From contig NZ_CAJYEB010000042.1 of NCBI RefSeq assembly GCF_913773735.1, positions 62,001-126,000 on the forward strand: DNA of 64,000 nt. The letters run 5' to 3'. The position numbers were made by a program, and so were the translations under genes. This DNA is from an uncultured Massilia sp. (GTDB lineage: Bacteria; Pseudomonadota; Gammaproteobacteria; Burkholderiales; Burkholderiaceae_D). The notes beneath the pieces were generated by a model. It ran no database searches and had not been told where the DNA came from. It was given only the letters and a program-made list of their open reading frames with translations. Below are positions 26,624 to 34,159 of this stretch, in pieces. Position 1 is the first letter of the stretch. Every line of letters begins with the position of its first letter.

Positions 26624-28036
26624 TCAGCGCCCGCTACGGAACAGCACGACCTTCAGGGTGTCGATCAGGATCAGGACGTCGAGGAACAGGCTGTTGTTCT
26701 TCACGTAATACAGGTCGTACTGCAGCTTCTGCAGCGCGTCCTCGGCCGAAGAACCGTAGCCGTAGCGCACCTGGGCCCAGCCGGTGATGCCCGGCTTGAC
26801 GCTGTGGCGAACATTGTAATACGGAACCACTTCGATCAGCTGTTCAACAAAGTACTGGCGCTCGGGGCGCGGGCCGACGAACGACATCTCGCCCTTGAAC
26901 ACGTTGAGGATCTGCGGCAGCTCGTCGATGCGGGTCTTGCGCATGAAGTTGCCGACGCGGGTGATGCGCGGATCGTTCTGCTGCGCCCACTGCGGCTTGC
27001 CGCCCTTTTCGGCGTCGGTGCGCATGCTGCGGAACTTGTGCACGCGGAAGGTCTTGCCGTCCTTGCCGACCCGCTCCTGCGAGTAGAACACGGGGCCGCG
27101 GTCTTCCATCCACACAGCCAGCGCGGCCAGCAGCATGACCGGGAAGGTCATGGCCAGGATCAGCACGCTGCACACGAGGTCGAAGCAGCGCTTCATGAAG
27201 CTGCGCACGTAGCTCTGGTCGAAGCCGCCGCCGAACACCAGCCACGAAGGCTGCAACGAGTCGACGCGGATCTGGCAGGTCTCGCGCTCGAAGAAGGTGG
27301 CGGCGTCGGTGACCTTGAGGCCGGCCAGCTTGCACTCGAGCAAGTCCTTGATCGGGAAGCCGCCGCGGCGGTTCTGCACCGACACCACGATTTCCTCGAC
27401 GTTGTGCTGGCGCGCGATCGCCAGGATCGACTCCCCTTCGCGCGACTGCAGCAGGCTGCCCGAGGGCACGCACAATTCCTCGGTCGGCGTCGGGACGAAG
27501 CCGGTGATCTTGTAGCGGTGGTAGCTGGCGCTCTGGCGCGCCAGGTCGCTGCACTCCTTGGCCAGCGGACCGCTGCCGAGGAACAGGATGCGCGTTTCCA
27601 TGAAGCGCAGCTGCGAGCTCTTGAAGAACGCCATGCGCGCCAGGAAGATGCCGGCGCCGGAGATGCCGAACACCAGGGCCAGGATGCCGCGGCCGAAATA
27701 CAGGTCGGGCGCCACGTAGAACACCAGCGTCAGGATCAGGAAGCCCATCAGGAACGAGGGCATCAGCTTCATGAAGAAGGGATTGCGCAGCCCTTCGTTG
27801 AAGTCGAGCTGGTACATGCCCATCGCGCTCATGCTGAAGATGATCGCGGCGGCGAAGGCGATCGCCGAGGTGAAGAAATGGTCGAGGTGTTCGAGGTTCG
27901 TCAGCGACACCGCCTGGCCCAGGTCGATGAAGCGCACGGCGGCGCCGATATAGGCGGCGCCGAGCAGCACCAGCACTTCGACGAACAGCAGGACGAAGAC
28001 GATCTTCGAGACGTAATGGTTTGCAATCCTAAGCAT
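26624..28036 (-). CDS. Undecaprenyl-phosphate sugar phosphotransferase, XrtA/PEP-CTERM type (priming glycosyltransferase)
   Basis: A 470-residue polyprenyl-phosphate hexose-1-phosphate transferase of the WcaJ/EpsB kind. Residues 1-145 contain about four to five transmembrane segments, then a CoA-binding-like domain (TRILFLGSGPLAKECSDLA). The C-terminal catalytic domain has KRCFDLVCSVLILAMTFPVM, VHKFRSMRTDAEK, TRIDELPQILNVFKGEMS, FVGPRPERQYFVEQL and VKPGITGWAQVRYGYG, all hallmark motifs. It starts the EPS repeat by placing the first sugar-phosphate on undecaprenyl phosphate. It is the TIGR03013-like family linked with exosortase A. The divergent-free 253-base gap upstream should contain its promoter. 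Confidence 0.93.
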   Translation of the reverse strand: MLRIANHYVSKIVFVLLFVEVLVLLGAAYIGAAVRFIDLGQAVSLTNLEHLDHFFTSAIAFAAAIIFSMSAMGMYQLDFNEGLRNPFFMKLMPSFLMGFLILTLVFYVAPDLYFGRGILALVFGISGAGIFLARMAFFKSSQLRFMETRILFLGSGPLAKECSDLARQSASYHRYKITGFVPTPTEELCVPSGSLLQSREGESILAIARQHNVEEIVVSVQNRRGGFPIKDLLECKLAGLKVTDAATFFERETCQIRVDSLQPSWLVFGGGFDQSYVRSFMKRCFDLVCSVLILAMTFPVMLLAALAVWMEDRGPVFYSQERVGKDGKTFRVHKFRSMRTDAEKGGKPQWAQQNDPRITRVGNFMRKTRIDELPQILNVFKGEMSFVGPRPERQYFVEQLIEVVPYYNVRHSVKPGITGWAQVRYGYGSSAEDALQKLQYDLYYVKNNSLFLDVLILIDTLKVVLFRSGR

Positions 28037-28204
28037 GCGAGCCTCCGGTATTCTGTCTAGTTTTTATTGTGAATACGAATGCATGCGCACGACGCGCGAC
28101 GGCATTCCGATAAATAATTGCCTGGTGGAAATTTTTTTGGCGTTAGCTCGCCCATATTTCTTACCGTTTTTCATTGCTGACCAAGACAGGGGGTCCGGCA
28201 GGAA

Positions 28205-28270
28205 GAGACCCGCCGCACGACTTTCGCTATTATGCCGGGCGAATCCTCCCGCCCGGCCCATCAGTATCAC
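28205..28270. terminator. Weak hairpin after the UDP-sugar dehydrogenase
   Basis: GCCGGGCG and CGCCCGGC (about 28231-28258) form an 8-bp stem with an 8-base loop in the gap between two minus-strand genes. No strong T-run follows on the minus strand, so termination is only possible. The rest of the gap (28037-28204) is mixed composition and shows no gene. Confidence 0.3.
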
Positions 28271-28289
28271 TTTTATCGTTTTTTGTTGC

Positions 28290-29579
28290 TCATAAACGCC
28301 AGACGCAGTAGCCGGCATCGCGGATCTGCTTCGGATCGAACTGCGCCTTCACGTCGACGAAGCAGCCGCCCTCGGTCAGCTTCTTGCCGATTTCGGGCAT
28401 GCCCATCTCCAGCAAATCGCGGTGCGCGACCGCCGCGATGAACGCGTCGGCGCGCGGCAGGTCGTCCCACGCTTCCAGTTCGATGCCGTATTCGTGGAAG
28501 GCTTCCTGCGCGTCCGCGACCGGATCGTGCACGTGCACTTCGACGCCGTAGGAACGCAGTTCGTGGACGATGTCCGCCACCTTCGAGTTGCGCAGGTCGG
28601 GGCAGTTTTCCTTGAACGTCAGGCCGACCACGTTGACCTTCGATCCCTTCACGTGGAAGCCGGCCTCGATCATCGACTTGACCGTCTTTTCCGCGACGAA
28701 CTTCGCCATGCCGTCGTTGATGCGGCGGCCGGCCAGGATCACTTGCGGGTGGTAGCCGATCATCTCGGCCTTGTGCGTCAGGTAATACGGGTCGACGCCG
28801 ATGCAGTGCCCGCCCACCAGGCCCGGACGGAACGGCAGGAAGTTCCATTTGGTGCCGGCCGCTTCCAGCACCTCCAGGGTATCGATACCGATCTTGTCGA
28901 AGATGATCGACAGTTCGTTCATCAGCGCGATGTTCAGGTCGCGCTGGGTATTCTCGATGACCTTGGCGGCCTCGGCCACCTTGATGCTGGACGCGCGGTG
29001 CACGCCGGCCTCGACGACAGTCTCGTACATGGCGGCGATGCGCTCGAGCGTCTCGTCGTCGTCGCCGGACACGACTTTCATCACATTGGTCAGCGTGTGC
29101 TTCTTGTCGCCCGGATTGATGCGCTCGGGCGAGAACCCGACGTGGAAATCTTCCTTCCACTTCAGACCCGAGTGGCGCTCCAGCACCGGGATGCAGATTT
29201 CCTCGGTGGCGCCCGGATAGACGGTCGATTCGTAGATGACGATCGCGCCGCGCTTCATGTGGCGGCCGACGCTCTCGCTGGCGCTGATCAGCGGCGCGAA
29301 ATCGGGCACGTGGGCGATGTCGACGGGCGTCGGGACGCCGATCAGGATGTAATCCGCCATGGCCAGCGCGGCCGGATCGTCGGTGACGGTCAGGTAAGTT
29401 GCTGCACGCAATTGCTCGCTCGACACCTCGTCGGCGGGATCGATGAAATTCCGATAGCTTTCAATCTTGCTCGTCGACAAGTCGAAACCGATCGTCGCGC
29501 CTCTTTTACCGAATTCGACGGCCAGGGGCAGACCTACATACCCCAGCCCGACTACTGCAATGACTTCATCTGGCTTCAT
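28290..29579 (-). CDS. tviB: UDP-N-acetylhexosamine C6-dehydrogenase (TviB/WbpO type)
   Basis: A 429-residue NAD-dependent nucleotide-sugar dehydrogenase. The Rossmann motif is IAVVGLGYVGLPLAVEFGKRG at the start, followed by GVPTPVD and GFSPERINPGDK; the catalytic Cys is in GGHCIGVDPYYL near residue 258. The GFSPERINPGDK and GFDL patterns favour the TviB/WbpO group, which oxidises UDP-GlcNAc or UDP-GalNAc to the uronic acid, over UDP-glucose dehydrogenase. ATG 29579 begins at the Rossmann strand; a longer frame to 29798 has no homology-like content. It supplies an N-acetylated uronic acid donor for the EPS. A second, Ugd-type dehydrogenase is at 45828-47195. Confidence 0.9.
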   Translation of the reverse strand: MKPDEVIAVVGLGYVGLPLAVEFGKRGATIGFDLSTSKIESYRNFIDPADEVSSEQLRAATYLTVTDDPAALAMADYILIGVPTPVDIAHVPDFAPLISASESVGRHMKRGAIVIYESTVYPGATEEICIPVLERHSGLKWKEDFHVGFSPERINPGDKKHTLTNVMKVVSGDDDETLERIAAMYETVVEAGVHRASSIKVAEAAKVIENTQRDLNIALMNELSIIFDKIGIDTLEVLEAAGTKWNFLPFRPGLVGGHCIGVDPYYLTHKAEMIGYHPQVILAGRRINDGMAKFVAEKTVKSMIEAGFHVKGSKVNVVGLTFKENCPDLRNSKVADIVHELRSYGVEVHVHDPVADAQEAFHEYGIELEAWDDLPRADAFIAAVAHRDLLEMGMPEIGKKLTEGGCFVDVKAQFDPKQIRDAGYCVWRL

Positions 29580-30308
29580 AATTATCCGTCCACAAAGTTT
29601 TGCATGTGTGATAACTCTGGCTCTTAGTACGGAAGATGGAAGCTCAACATATGCGCGGTATTTGTCCTGAAATAACAGAGACTTAGCCATGATCCCGGCT
29701 GTCCCCGGGCACCGTGTTCCGGAAGCCCGGCCGCCGCACTGCCGAGCGGCCGTACGTGACGAGATATTAACATTTTCTGAGTTACAAGTTATTAGCAAAA
29801 CCTATTGTGCGCAACATTAGCCATCGCCATCGAAATAACTCGACGGGCAGACGCAGTTTCGTCAAAGCGACGGTACGACATGCAGAAAAATGAGGCTGGG
29901 CCAATTCACCGACAACAAAGAACGTTCATCCTCATCGCGATGCCATGGCGACAGGCGCGGGGTTGCGGCGCCGGACAGGCAGGCCGGTTCCCGCGGCGTG
30001 CCGCGGATGCCCTCGGCGCACGCGCCAAGCAGGCATGCGACGAATGAAACCAGACTGATACGATCCAGTATAGCCGGTAAATCTTGGTTACGGAAACGGG
30101 TGAGCGGTAGCAGGAACGTTCGCGCGGCAAATTCCTGCCAAATGTTTCCTATTCGTCGACATTTGGCGACACGTTGTCGCGCAATCCCAACGATCACATC
30201 GCCTGGATGCTTGAATACCTGATGTACGGAGAAATAAATTGCGCAAAAACAAGTGATCTCTTGCCGTGACGGCAGGGAACATTGTCATGTGCAAGGAATC
30301 GGGGGAAA
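29580..30308. other. Intergenic region between tviB and tRNA-Arg, no supported gene
   Basis: About 730 bases of mixed composition, AT-rich near 29760-29830, which probably holds the tviB promoter. Two short overlapping frames near 29805-30222 have no recognisable content and no clear ribosome site. A small hairpin (TGCCG/CGGCA) and TTTTTG after the tRNA on the minus strand could be a weak terminator near 30245-30275. Confidence 0.5.
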
Positions 30309-30384
30309 TGGCGCGGCTGGCTGGGATCGAACCAGCGACCCTTGGCTTCGGAGGCCAATACTCTATCCACTGAGCTACAGCCGC
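30309..30384 (-). tRNA. tRNA-Arg (anticodon CCG)
   Basis: A complete cloverleaf of 76 bases on the minus strand. The acceptor stem is GCGGCTG / CAGCCGC with discriminator G and encoded CCA; the D arm is GCTC...GAGT, the anticodon stem TTGGC/GCCAA with loop CTCCGAA (anticodon CCG), and the T arm GCTGG TTCGATC CCAGC. It reads CGG codons, which are common in a high-GC genome. Confidence 0.97.
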
Positions 30385-30460
30385 GCTGGGTGTGGATGCG
30401 AAGGATACAACCTTTCCTGCATGGCGTCTACGAGATCCGACGGCAACGGTCAGGTATTGC

Positions 30461-30489
30461 GTTTCGAGCAACCATCTTTGATCTATAAT
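30461..30489 (+). promoter_or_regulatory. Candidate sigma-70 promoter for the cytochrome gene
   Basis: A perfect TATAAT at 30484-30489 with only a weak -35 (about 30461-30467). The transcript would start near 30496 and leave a leader of roughly 73 bases before the ATG at 30569, which has a good AAGGA ribosome site. Confidence 0.45.
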
Positions 30490-30568
30490 CCGTGCTGGAC
30501 GGCATTGCACCCCAAGCATCCGTGACGCAAGTGCCGAGTACAGGTTTTTTCAGGTTTTTAAGGAAATC

Positions 30569-31465
30569 ATGAGCGACGCACATAATGAACAATCCTTCAT
30601 CAGGACCCCCAAGCAGCTGATCGTCGTGGTCGCCGGCTTCTTCCTGGTGATTGTCCTCGGCATCATTCTCCTCGTCACGTTCGTCACCAACAAGCCGCTG
30701 GGCGGCGCCGGTTCCACGGGCCAGAGCGCGGAAGCCGTGACGGCGCGCATCCGGCCGGTCGCCGAGGACGGCTATGTGTTCAAGGACGCCAGCGGGCCGA
30801 AGGTGCTGCAGACCGGCCAGGCGATCTATACGTCCACCTGCGCGGCCTGCCACGGCGCCGGCGTCGCGGGTGCGCCCAAGATGGGCGATGCCGGCGCCTG
30901 GGGCGCGCGCATCGCGCAGGGCTACGACACGCTGGTCAAGCACGCCATCGAAGGCATCCGCGCGATGCCGGCCAAGGGCGGCAATCCGGACCTCGACGAC
31001 GTCGAGGTGGCGCGCGCCGTCGTCTACATGAGCAACCAGAGCGGCGCCAAGTTCAAGGAGCCGGAAGTCCCGGCCGCCGGCGCCCAGCCGGCCCAGGCGG
31101 CCGCACCGGCGGATGCCGCCGCGGCCCCGGCCGCCGCTCCCGCCGCAGCACCCGCTGCTGGCGCCGCGCCGGCCGCCACGCCTGTCGCCGCCGCCGCACC
31201 GGCCGCCACCGGCGCCGCCGCCGGCAAGACCGTCTACGACGCCACCTGCGTGGCCTGCCACGGCGCCGGCATCGCCGGCGCGCCCAAGTTCGGCGACAAG
31301 GGGGCATGGGCGCCGCGCATCGCCCAGGGCAATGCGACGCTGTACGACCATGCCATCAAGGGCTTCCAGGGCAAGACCGGCATGATGCCGCCGAAGGGCG
31401 GTTCCGCCGCTCCCGATGCGGACGTGAAGGCCGCCGTCGACTTCATGGTGACCGCGGCCAAGTAA
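30569..31465 (+). CDS. Di-haem cytochrome c (cytochrome c5-like, two domains)
   Basis: A 298-residue membrane-anchored c-type cytochrome. Residues about 17-41 form an uncleaved N-terminal helix (LIVVVAGFFLVIVLGIILLV). Two class-I haem domains follow, each with CxxCH: CAACHGAGVAGAPKMGD (near residue 90) and CVACHGAGIAGAPKFGD (near 228), with Met ligands likely in AMPAKGG and GMMPPKGG. Between them lies an Ala/Pro-rich flexible linker of about 50 residues. The two domains are alike, so it arose by internal duplication. It should pass electrons on the periplasmic side, to or from a terminal oxidase. AAGGA before the ATG supports the start. It stands alone, ended by a strong terminator. Confidence 0.92.
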   Translation: MSDAHNEQSFIRTPKQLIVVVAGFFLVIVLGIILLVTFVTNKPLGGAGSTGQSAEAVTARIRPVAEDGYVFKDASGPKVLQTGQAIYTSTCAACHGAGVAGAPKMGDAGAWGARIAQGYDTLVKHAIEGIRAMPAKGGNPDLDDVEVARAVVYMSNQSGAKFKEPEVPAAGAQPAQAAAPADAAAAPAAAPAAAPAAGAAPAATPVAAAAPAATGAAAGKTVYDATCVACHGAGIAGAPKFGDKGAWAPRIAQGNATLYDHAIKGFQGKTGMMPPKGGSAAPDADVKAAVDFMVTAAK

Positions 31466-31486
31466 TACGCCGGTCGCGCCCGTACC

Positions 31487-31523
31487 AAAGACAATGCCCC
31501 GCACGAGCGGGGCATTGTCTTTT
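31487..31523 (+). terminator. Rho-independent terminator after the cytochrome gene
   Basis: AAAGACAATGCCCCGC pairs perfectly with GCGGGGCATTGTCTTT around ACGA. The stem's own A-tract and T-tract make it potentially bidirectional, so it could also stop the convergent PEP-CTERM transcript. Confidence 0.9.
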
Positions 31524-31557
31524 CCGGCATGGATGCCGTTGGCGGCATCCGCGCGGG

Positions 31558-32226
31558 TCAGGCCTGGCGCCGGCGGCGGGCGGCCGCCACGGCGGCCATC
31601 AGGCCGATGCCGCACAGGAGGATGCTGTCCGGTTCCGGCACGGCGGCGGTTTCCTCGCCGACCAGGAAGGCGATGCTGAAGCCGGCGACCGTGCGCGCAT
31701 CGATGTTTTCCTCGCCGAAGGCAAACAGGTTCTGCACGTCGGGGAAGATGCCGTCCCAGGGATCCGGGTTGGTGACGATCTGTTCCAGGTTGTCGAACGT
31801 GGCGATCACGTTGTTGGCCGCATCGAAGAAGTACAGGGTGGCGGCGCGCAGCGCCGGCGAATCCAGCAGGTCGAGGCCGTTGCCGTCCGCGGCGCCGATG
31901 CCGAAGACCAGGGCTTCGTCGCTCGTGGTGAACAGGGTCGCGCCCGTACCGTTGGGGTCGCTGGCCCGCAGCGAGATCGTGATCAGGCTCTGGCCATTGT
32001 CCTGGACCATTTCCGATTCGCTGACGACCAGGTTCACGTCGCGGTACGAGGTCTGCTCCGCGATGTTGTCGAACGTCGTCGTGGCCAGTACGGCGCCGGG
32101 ATCGTTCGTGCCCTGGATGTAGAACGAATACGACGAACCGGCCTGCACATAAGGCAGCGCCGCCGCCGGCAATGCCGTCGCACCGGCGCCCAGCAGCAGC
32201 AGCAGTGAAAACAGGTATTTTTTCAT
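31558..32226 (-). CDS. PEP-CTERM sorting-domain protein
   Basis: A 222-residue exported protein. Signal peptide residues 1-24 (KKYLFSLLLLLGAGATALPAAA). The C-terminal sorting signal is textbook: VPEP at 196-199, a hydrophobic helix (SILLCGIGLMAAVAA) and a basic tail RRRRQA. The middle is low in Cys and has no recognised domain; it looks beta-rich. Exosortase A is expected to cleave near PEP and hand the protein to the outer surface or EPS. A strong AAGGGGA ribosome site precedes ATG 32226 and a sigma-54 promoter lies just upstream. It is the only PEP-CTERM protein seen in the window. Confidence 0.93.
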   Translation of the reverse strand: MKKYLFSLLLLLGAGATALPAAALPYVQAGSSYSFYIQGTNDPGAVLATTTFDNIAEQTSYRDVNLVVSESEMVQDNGQSLITISLRASDPNGTGATLFTTSDEALVFGIGAADGNGLDLLDSPALRAATLYFFDAANNVIATFDNLEQIVTNPDPWDGIFPDVQNLFAFGEENIDARTVAGFSIAFLVGEETAAVPEPDSILLCGIGLMAAVAAARRRRQA

Positions 32227-32709
32227 GTTATCCCCTTGGTGAAATCAGCAAATGTGAATGATTAAGCAATTACCGTTCCATCACCATAAACATTGATAAA
32301 TCAATCACTTGCGAAAGTTTCCCGGGGTCATTGATATGTGTTGTAAAAAATGTCGACAGAGTAATATATTGATTGCATTCGGCATGTATGCAACAGTTGG
32401 TTAATCCAGGATAGGCAGTCAGGACAATCGATTTATTTCAATAAATAAATTATTAGTAGTAAATTGGCAAATCGATGCATTCCTAGGGAGAAGCGCGATT
32501 TCTGTATAAAAATTAATCGCCGAAAGTATATTTCATGAAATTTTTATGTGTCTAAATCACATATTCCAAACATCAATGTTATTTTTGTAATTATTATTAA
32601 TTACATATTTCAAGTAACAACTCCTTACAAATATCCGGACCGAAACCTCGTATCCTGCGACTTTCCAGCAGGAATAACTGCCGATAAGCACTTTTACGAG
32701 GAATAGATA
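32227..32709. other. AT-rich divergent intergenic region
   Basis: About 480 bases, very AT-rich against a GC-rich genome, between the divergent PEP-CTERM and beta-helix genes. It holds the sigma-54 promoter at 32265-32280 and GAGGA before 32710. Long A/T runs around 32430-32630 could bind IHF or an H-NS-like protein, which would suit a looped sigma-54 promoter; no exact site is claimed. Confidence 0.6.
32265..32280 (-). promoter_or_regulatory. Sigma-54 (-24/-12) promoter of the PEP-CTERM gene
   Basis: On the minus strand the sequence is TGGAAC, five bases, then TTGCT. This matches the consensus TGGCAC-N5-TTGCW at all but one position, with exact GG-to-GC spacing. Transcription would start near 32254, about 28 bases before the PEP-CTERM ATG. 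It fits control by PrsR, whose gene is in this window. Confidence 0.75.
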
Positions 32710-34143
32710 ATGCAACAACCGGTTTCGAACGTTTCGCGCACCAAGGGTTCTTCCGCTTTCCGCTTCACGCTCCTGCTGGCCGCCATGGCCGCGACGGGAA
32801 CGGTGTCCGCCGCCACCCTGTCGGTCGGTCCGGGCAAGACCTATGCGGCGCCCTGCGCCGCCTTTGCCGCCGCCAGGGATGGCGACGTCGTCGAGATCGA
32901 CGGCAGCGCGACCTACCGCGGCGACGTCTGCGGCATCTACCGTAACGGCCTGACTGTCCGCGGTGTCAACGGCCGCCCGAAGATCGAGGCGAATGGCGCC
33001 AATGCCATGGGCAAGGGGATCTGGGTCGTGGCCGGCAACGACGTCACCATCGACAACGTCGAGATGTCGGGCGCCAGGGTGGCGGACAAGAACGGCGCCG
33101 CGCTGCGCCTGGAAGGCACCAAGTTCACGCTACGCAACAGCTTCCTGCACGATAACGAGAACGGCATCCTGAGCGGCGCCAATCCGAACAGCGACGTCCT
33201 GATCGAGAACAGCGAATTCGGCCACAACGGCTACGGCGACGGCTATTCGCACAACCTGTACATCGGCAACGTCAAGAGCCTGACCTTCCGCTATAACTAT
33301 GCGCACGATGCCAACGTGGGCCACAACCTGAAGTCGCGCGCGAACGTCAACACCATCGCCTACAACCGCTTCTCCAGCCTGGCACCGGGCCAGGCCGGCA
33401 CCACGGCGGCCGGCCAGCCGAGCTACGAGATCGACCTGCCGAACGCCGGCACGTCCTACGTGATCGGCAACGTGATCCAGCAGCCGGCGGCCAACCAGAA
33501 CCCCACGCTGCTGGCCTATGGCGAGGAAGGCGCGAGCAATGCCGGCAAGGATTTGTATGTGGTCAACAATACCTTCCTGAACGACTATGGTTCGGGCGGC
33601 ACGTTCGTGCTGGTCGGTTCCGGCGTCACGACGCCGGTCCTGCTGCAAAATAATATTTTCGGCGGCGTGGGCACCGTGACGAACCAGTCGAACGCCATCG
33701 ACCGGACCAATTACCGCTCGGCCGCGCCGGGCTTCGCCAACCGGGCCGGCTACGACCTGCACCCGGCCGCGAACGCGCAGGTGGTCGACGCCGGCTCGGC
33801 GCCGGGCAAGTCCGCCGCCGGCGTGGCCCTGGCGCCGGTGGCCCAATACCGGCACAGCGCGGCGGGCGAGACCCGGCCGGCGCGCGGCCAGCTCGACATC
33901 GGCGCCTACGAGGCGGCGACGGCCACGGCCACCCCGACGGTACCGGCCACCGCAACCTGGACCGCCTGCGCCAGCGAGAACGGCACCTGCGCGGTGCCGG
34001 GCACGCGCCAGGTGCGCTACGGCGCCGGCGGCAAGTTCGCCACGAAGACCGTGACCGGTTCGGTGCGTTGCTCGAACTCCGTGTTCGGCGATCCGGCCGT
34101 CGGCATCGTGAAGTCCTGCAGCTATTCCAGCGTGGCGCGCTGA
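32710..34143 (+). CDS. Secreted right-handed beta-helix protein with C-terminal cysteine-containing domain
   Basis: A 477-residue exported protein. The signal peptide covers about 35 residues, ending near GTVSAATLS. The body is a parallel beta-helix of the pectate-lyase/polysaccharide-lyase kind: YAAPCAAFAAARDGDVVEID at the start, then rungs such as NGLTVRGVNGRPKIEANG, DVTIDNVEMSG and VLIENSEFGHNG, ending LDIGAYEAA. After a Thr/Pro linker a 60-residue module (WTACASENGTCAVPG ... VRYGAGG ... CSNSVFGDPAVGIVKSC) resembles small C-terminal modules seen on other secreted carbohydrate-active proteins; that is recalled, not searched. Catalysis is not certain. GAGGA precedes ATG 32710. It is divergent from the PEP-CTERM gene. 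Confidence 0.78.
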   Translation: MQQPVSNVSRTKGSSAFRFTLLLAAMAATGTVSAATLSVGPGKTYAAPCAAFAAARDGDVVEIDGSATYRGDVCGIYRNGLTVRGVNGRPKIEANGANAMGKGIWVVAGNDVTIDNVEMSGARVADKNGAALRLEGTKFTLRNSFLHDNENGILSGANPNSDVLIENSEFGHNGYGDGYSHNLYIGNVKSLTFRYNYAHDANVGHNLKSRANVNTIAYNRFSSLAPGQAGTTAAGQPSYEIDLPNAGTSYVIGNVIQQPAANQNPTLLAYGEEGASNAGKDLYVVNNTFLNDYGSGGTFVLVGSGVTTPVLLQNNIFGGVGTVTNQSNAIDRTNYRSAAPGFANRAGYDLHPAANAQVVDAGSAPGKSAAGVALAPVAQYRHSAAGETRPARGQLDIGAYEAATATATPTVPATATWTACASENGTCAVPGTRQVRYGAGGKFATKTVTGSVRCSNSVFGDPAVGIVKSCSYSSVAR

Positions 34144-34159
34144 TCCGCAGGACCTGGTG

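Noticed and set aside
29805..30222. Short plus-strand frames in the tviB-tRNA gap
   Set aside because: No ribosome site, no recognisable content, overlapping each other in different frames.
30253..30525. Open frames across the tRNA-Arg locus
   Set aside because: The sequence is fully explained by the tRNA; such frames are a known annotation artefact.
32465..32480. TGGCAA followed by TGCA upstream of the beta-helix gene, like a sigma-54 promoter
   Set aside because: GG-to-GC spacing is one base short and it lies about 230 bases from the ATG.
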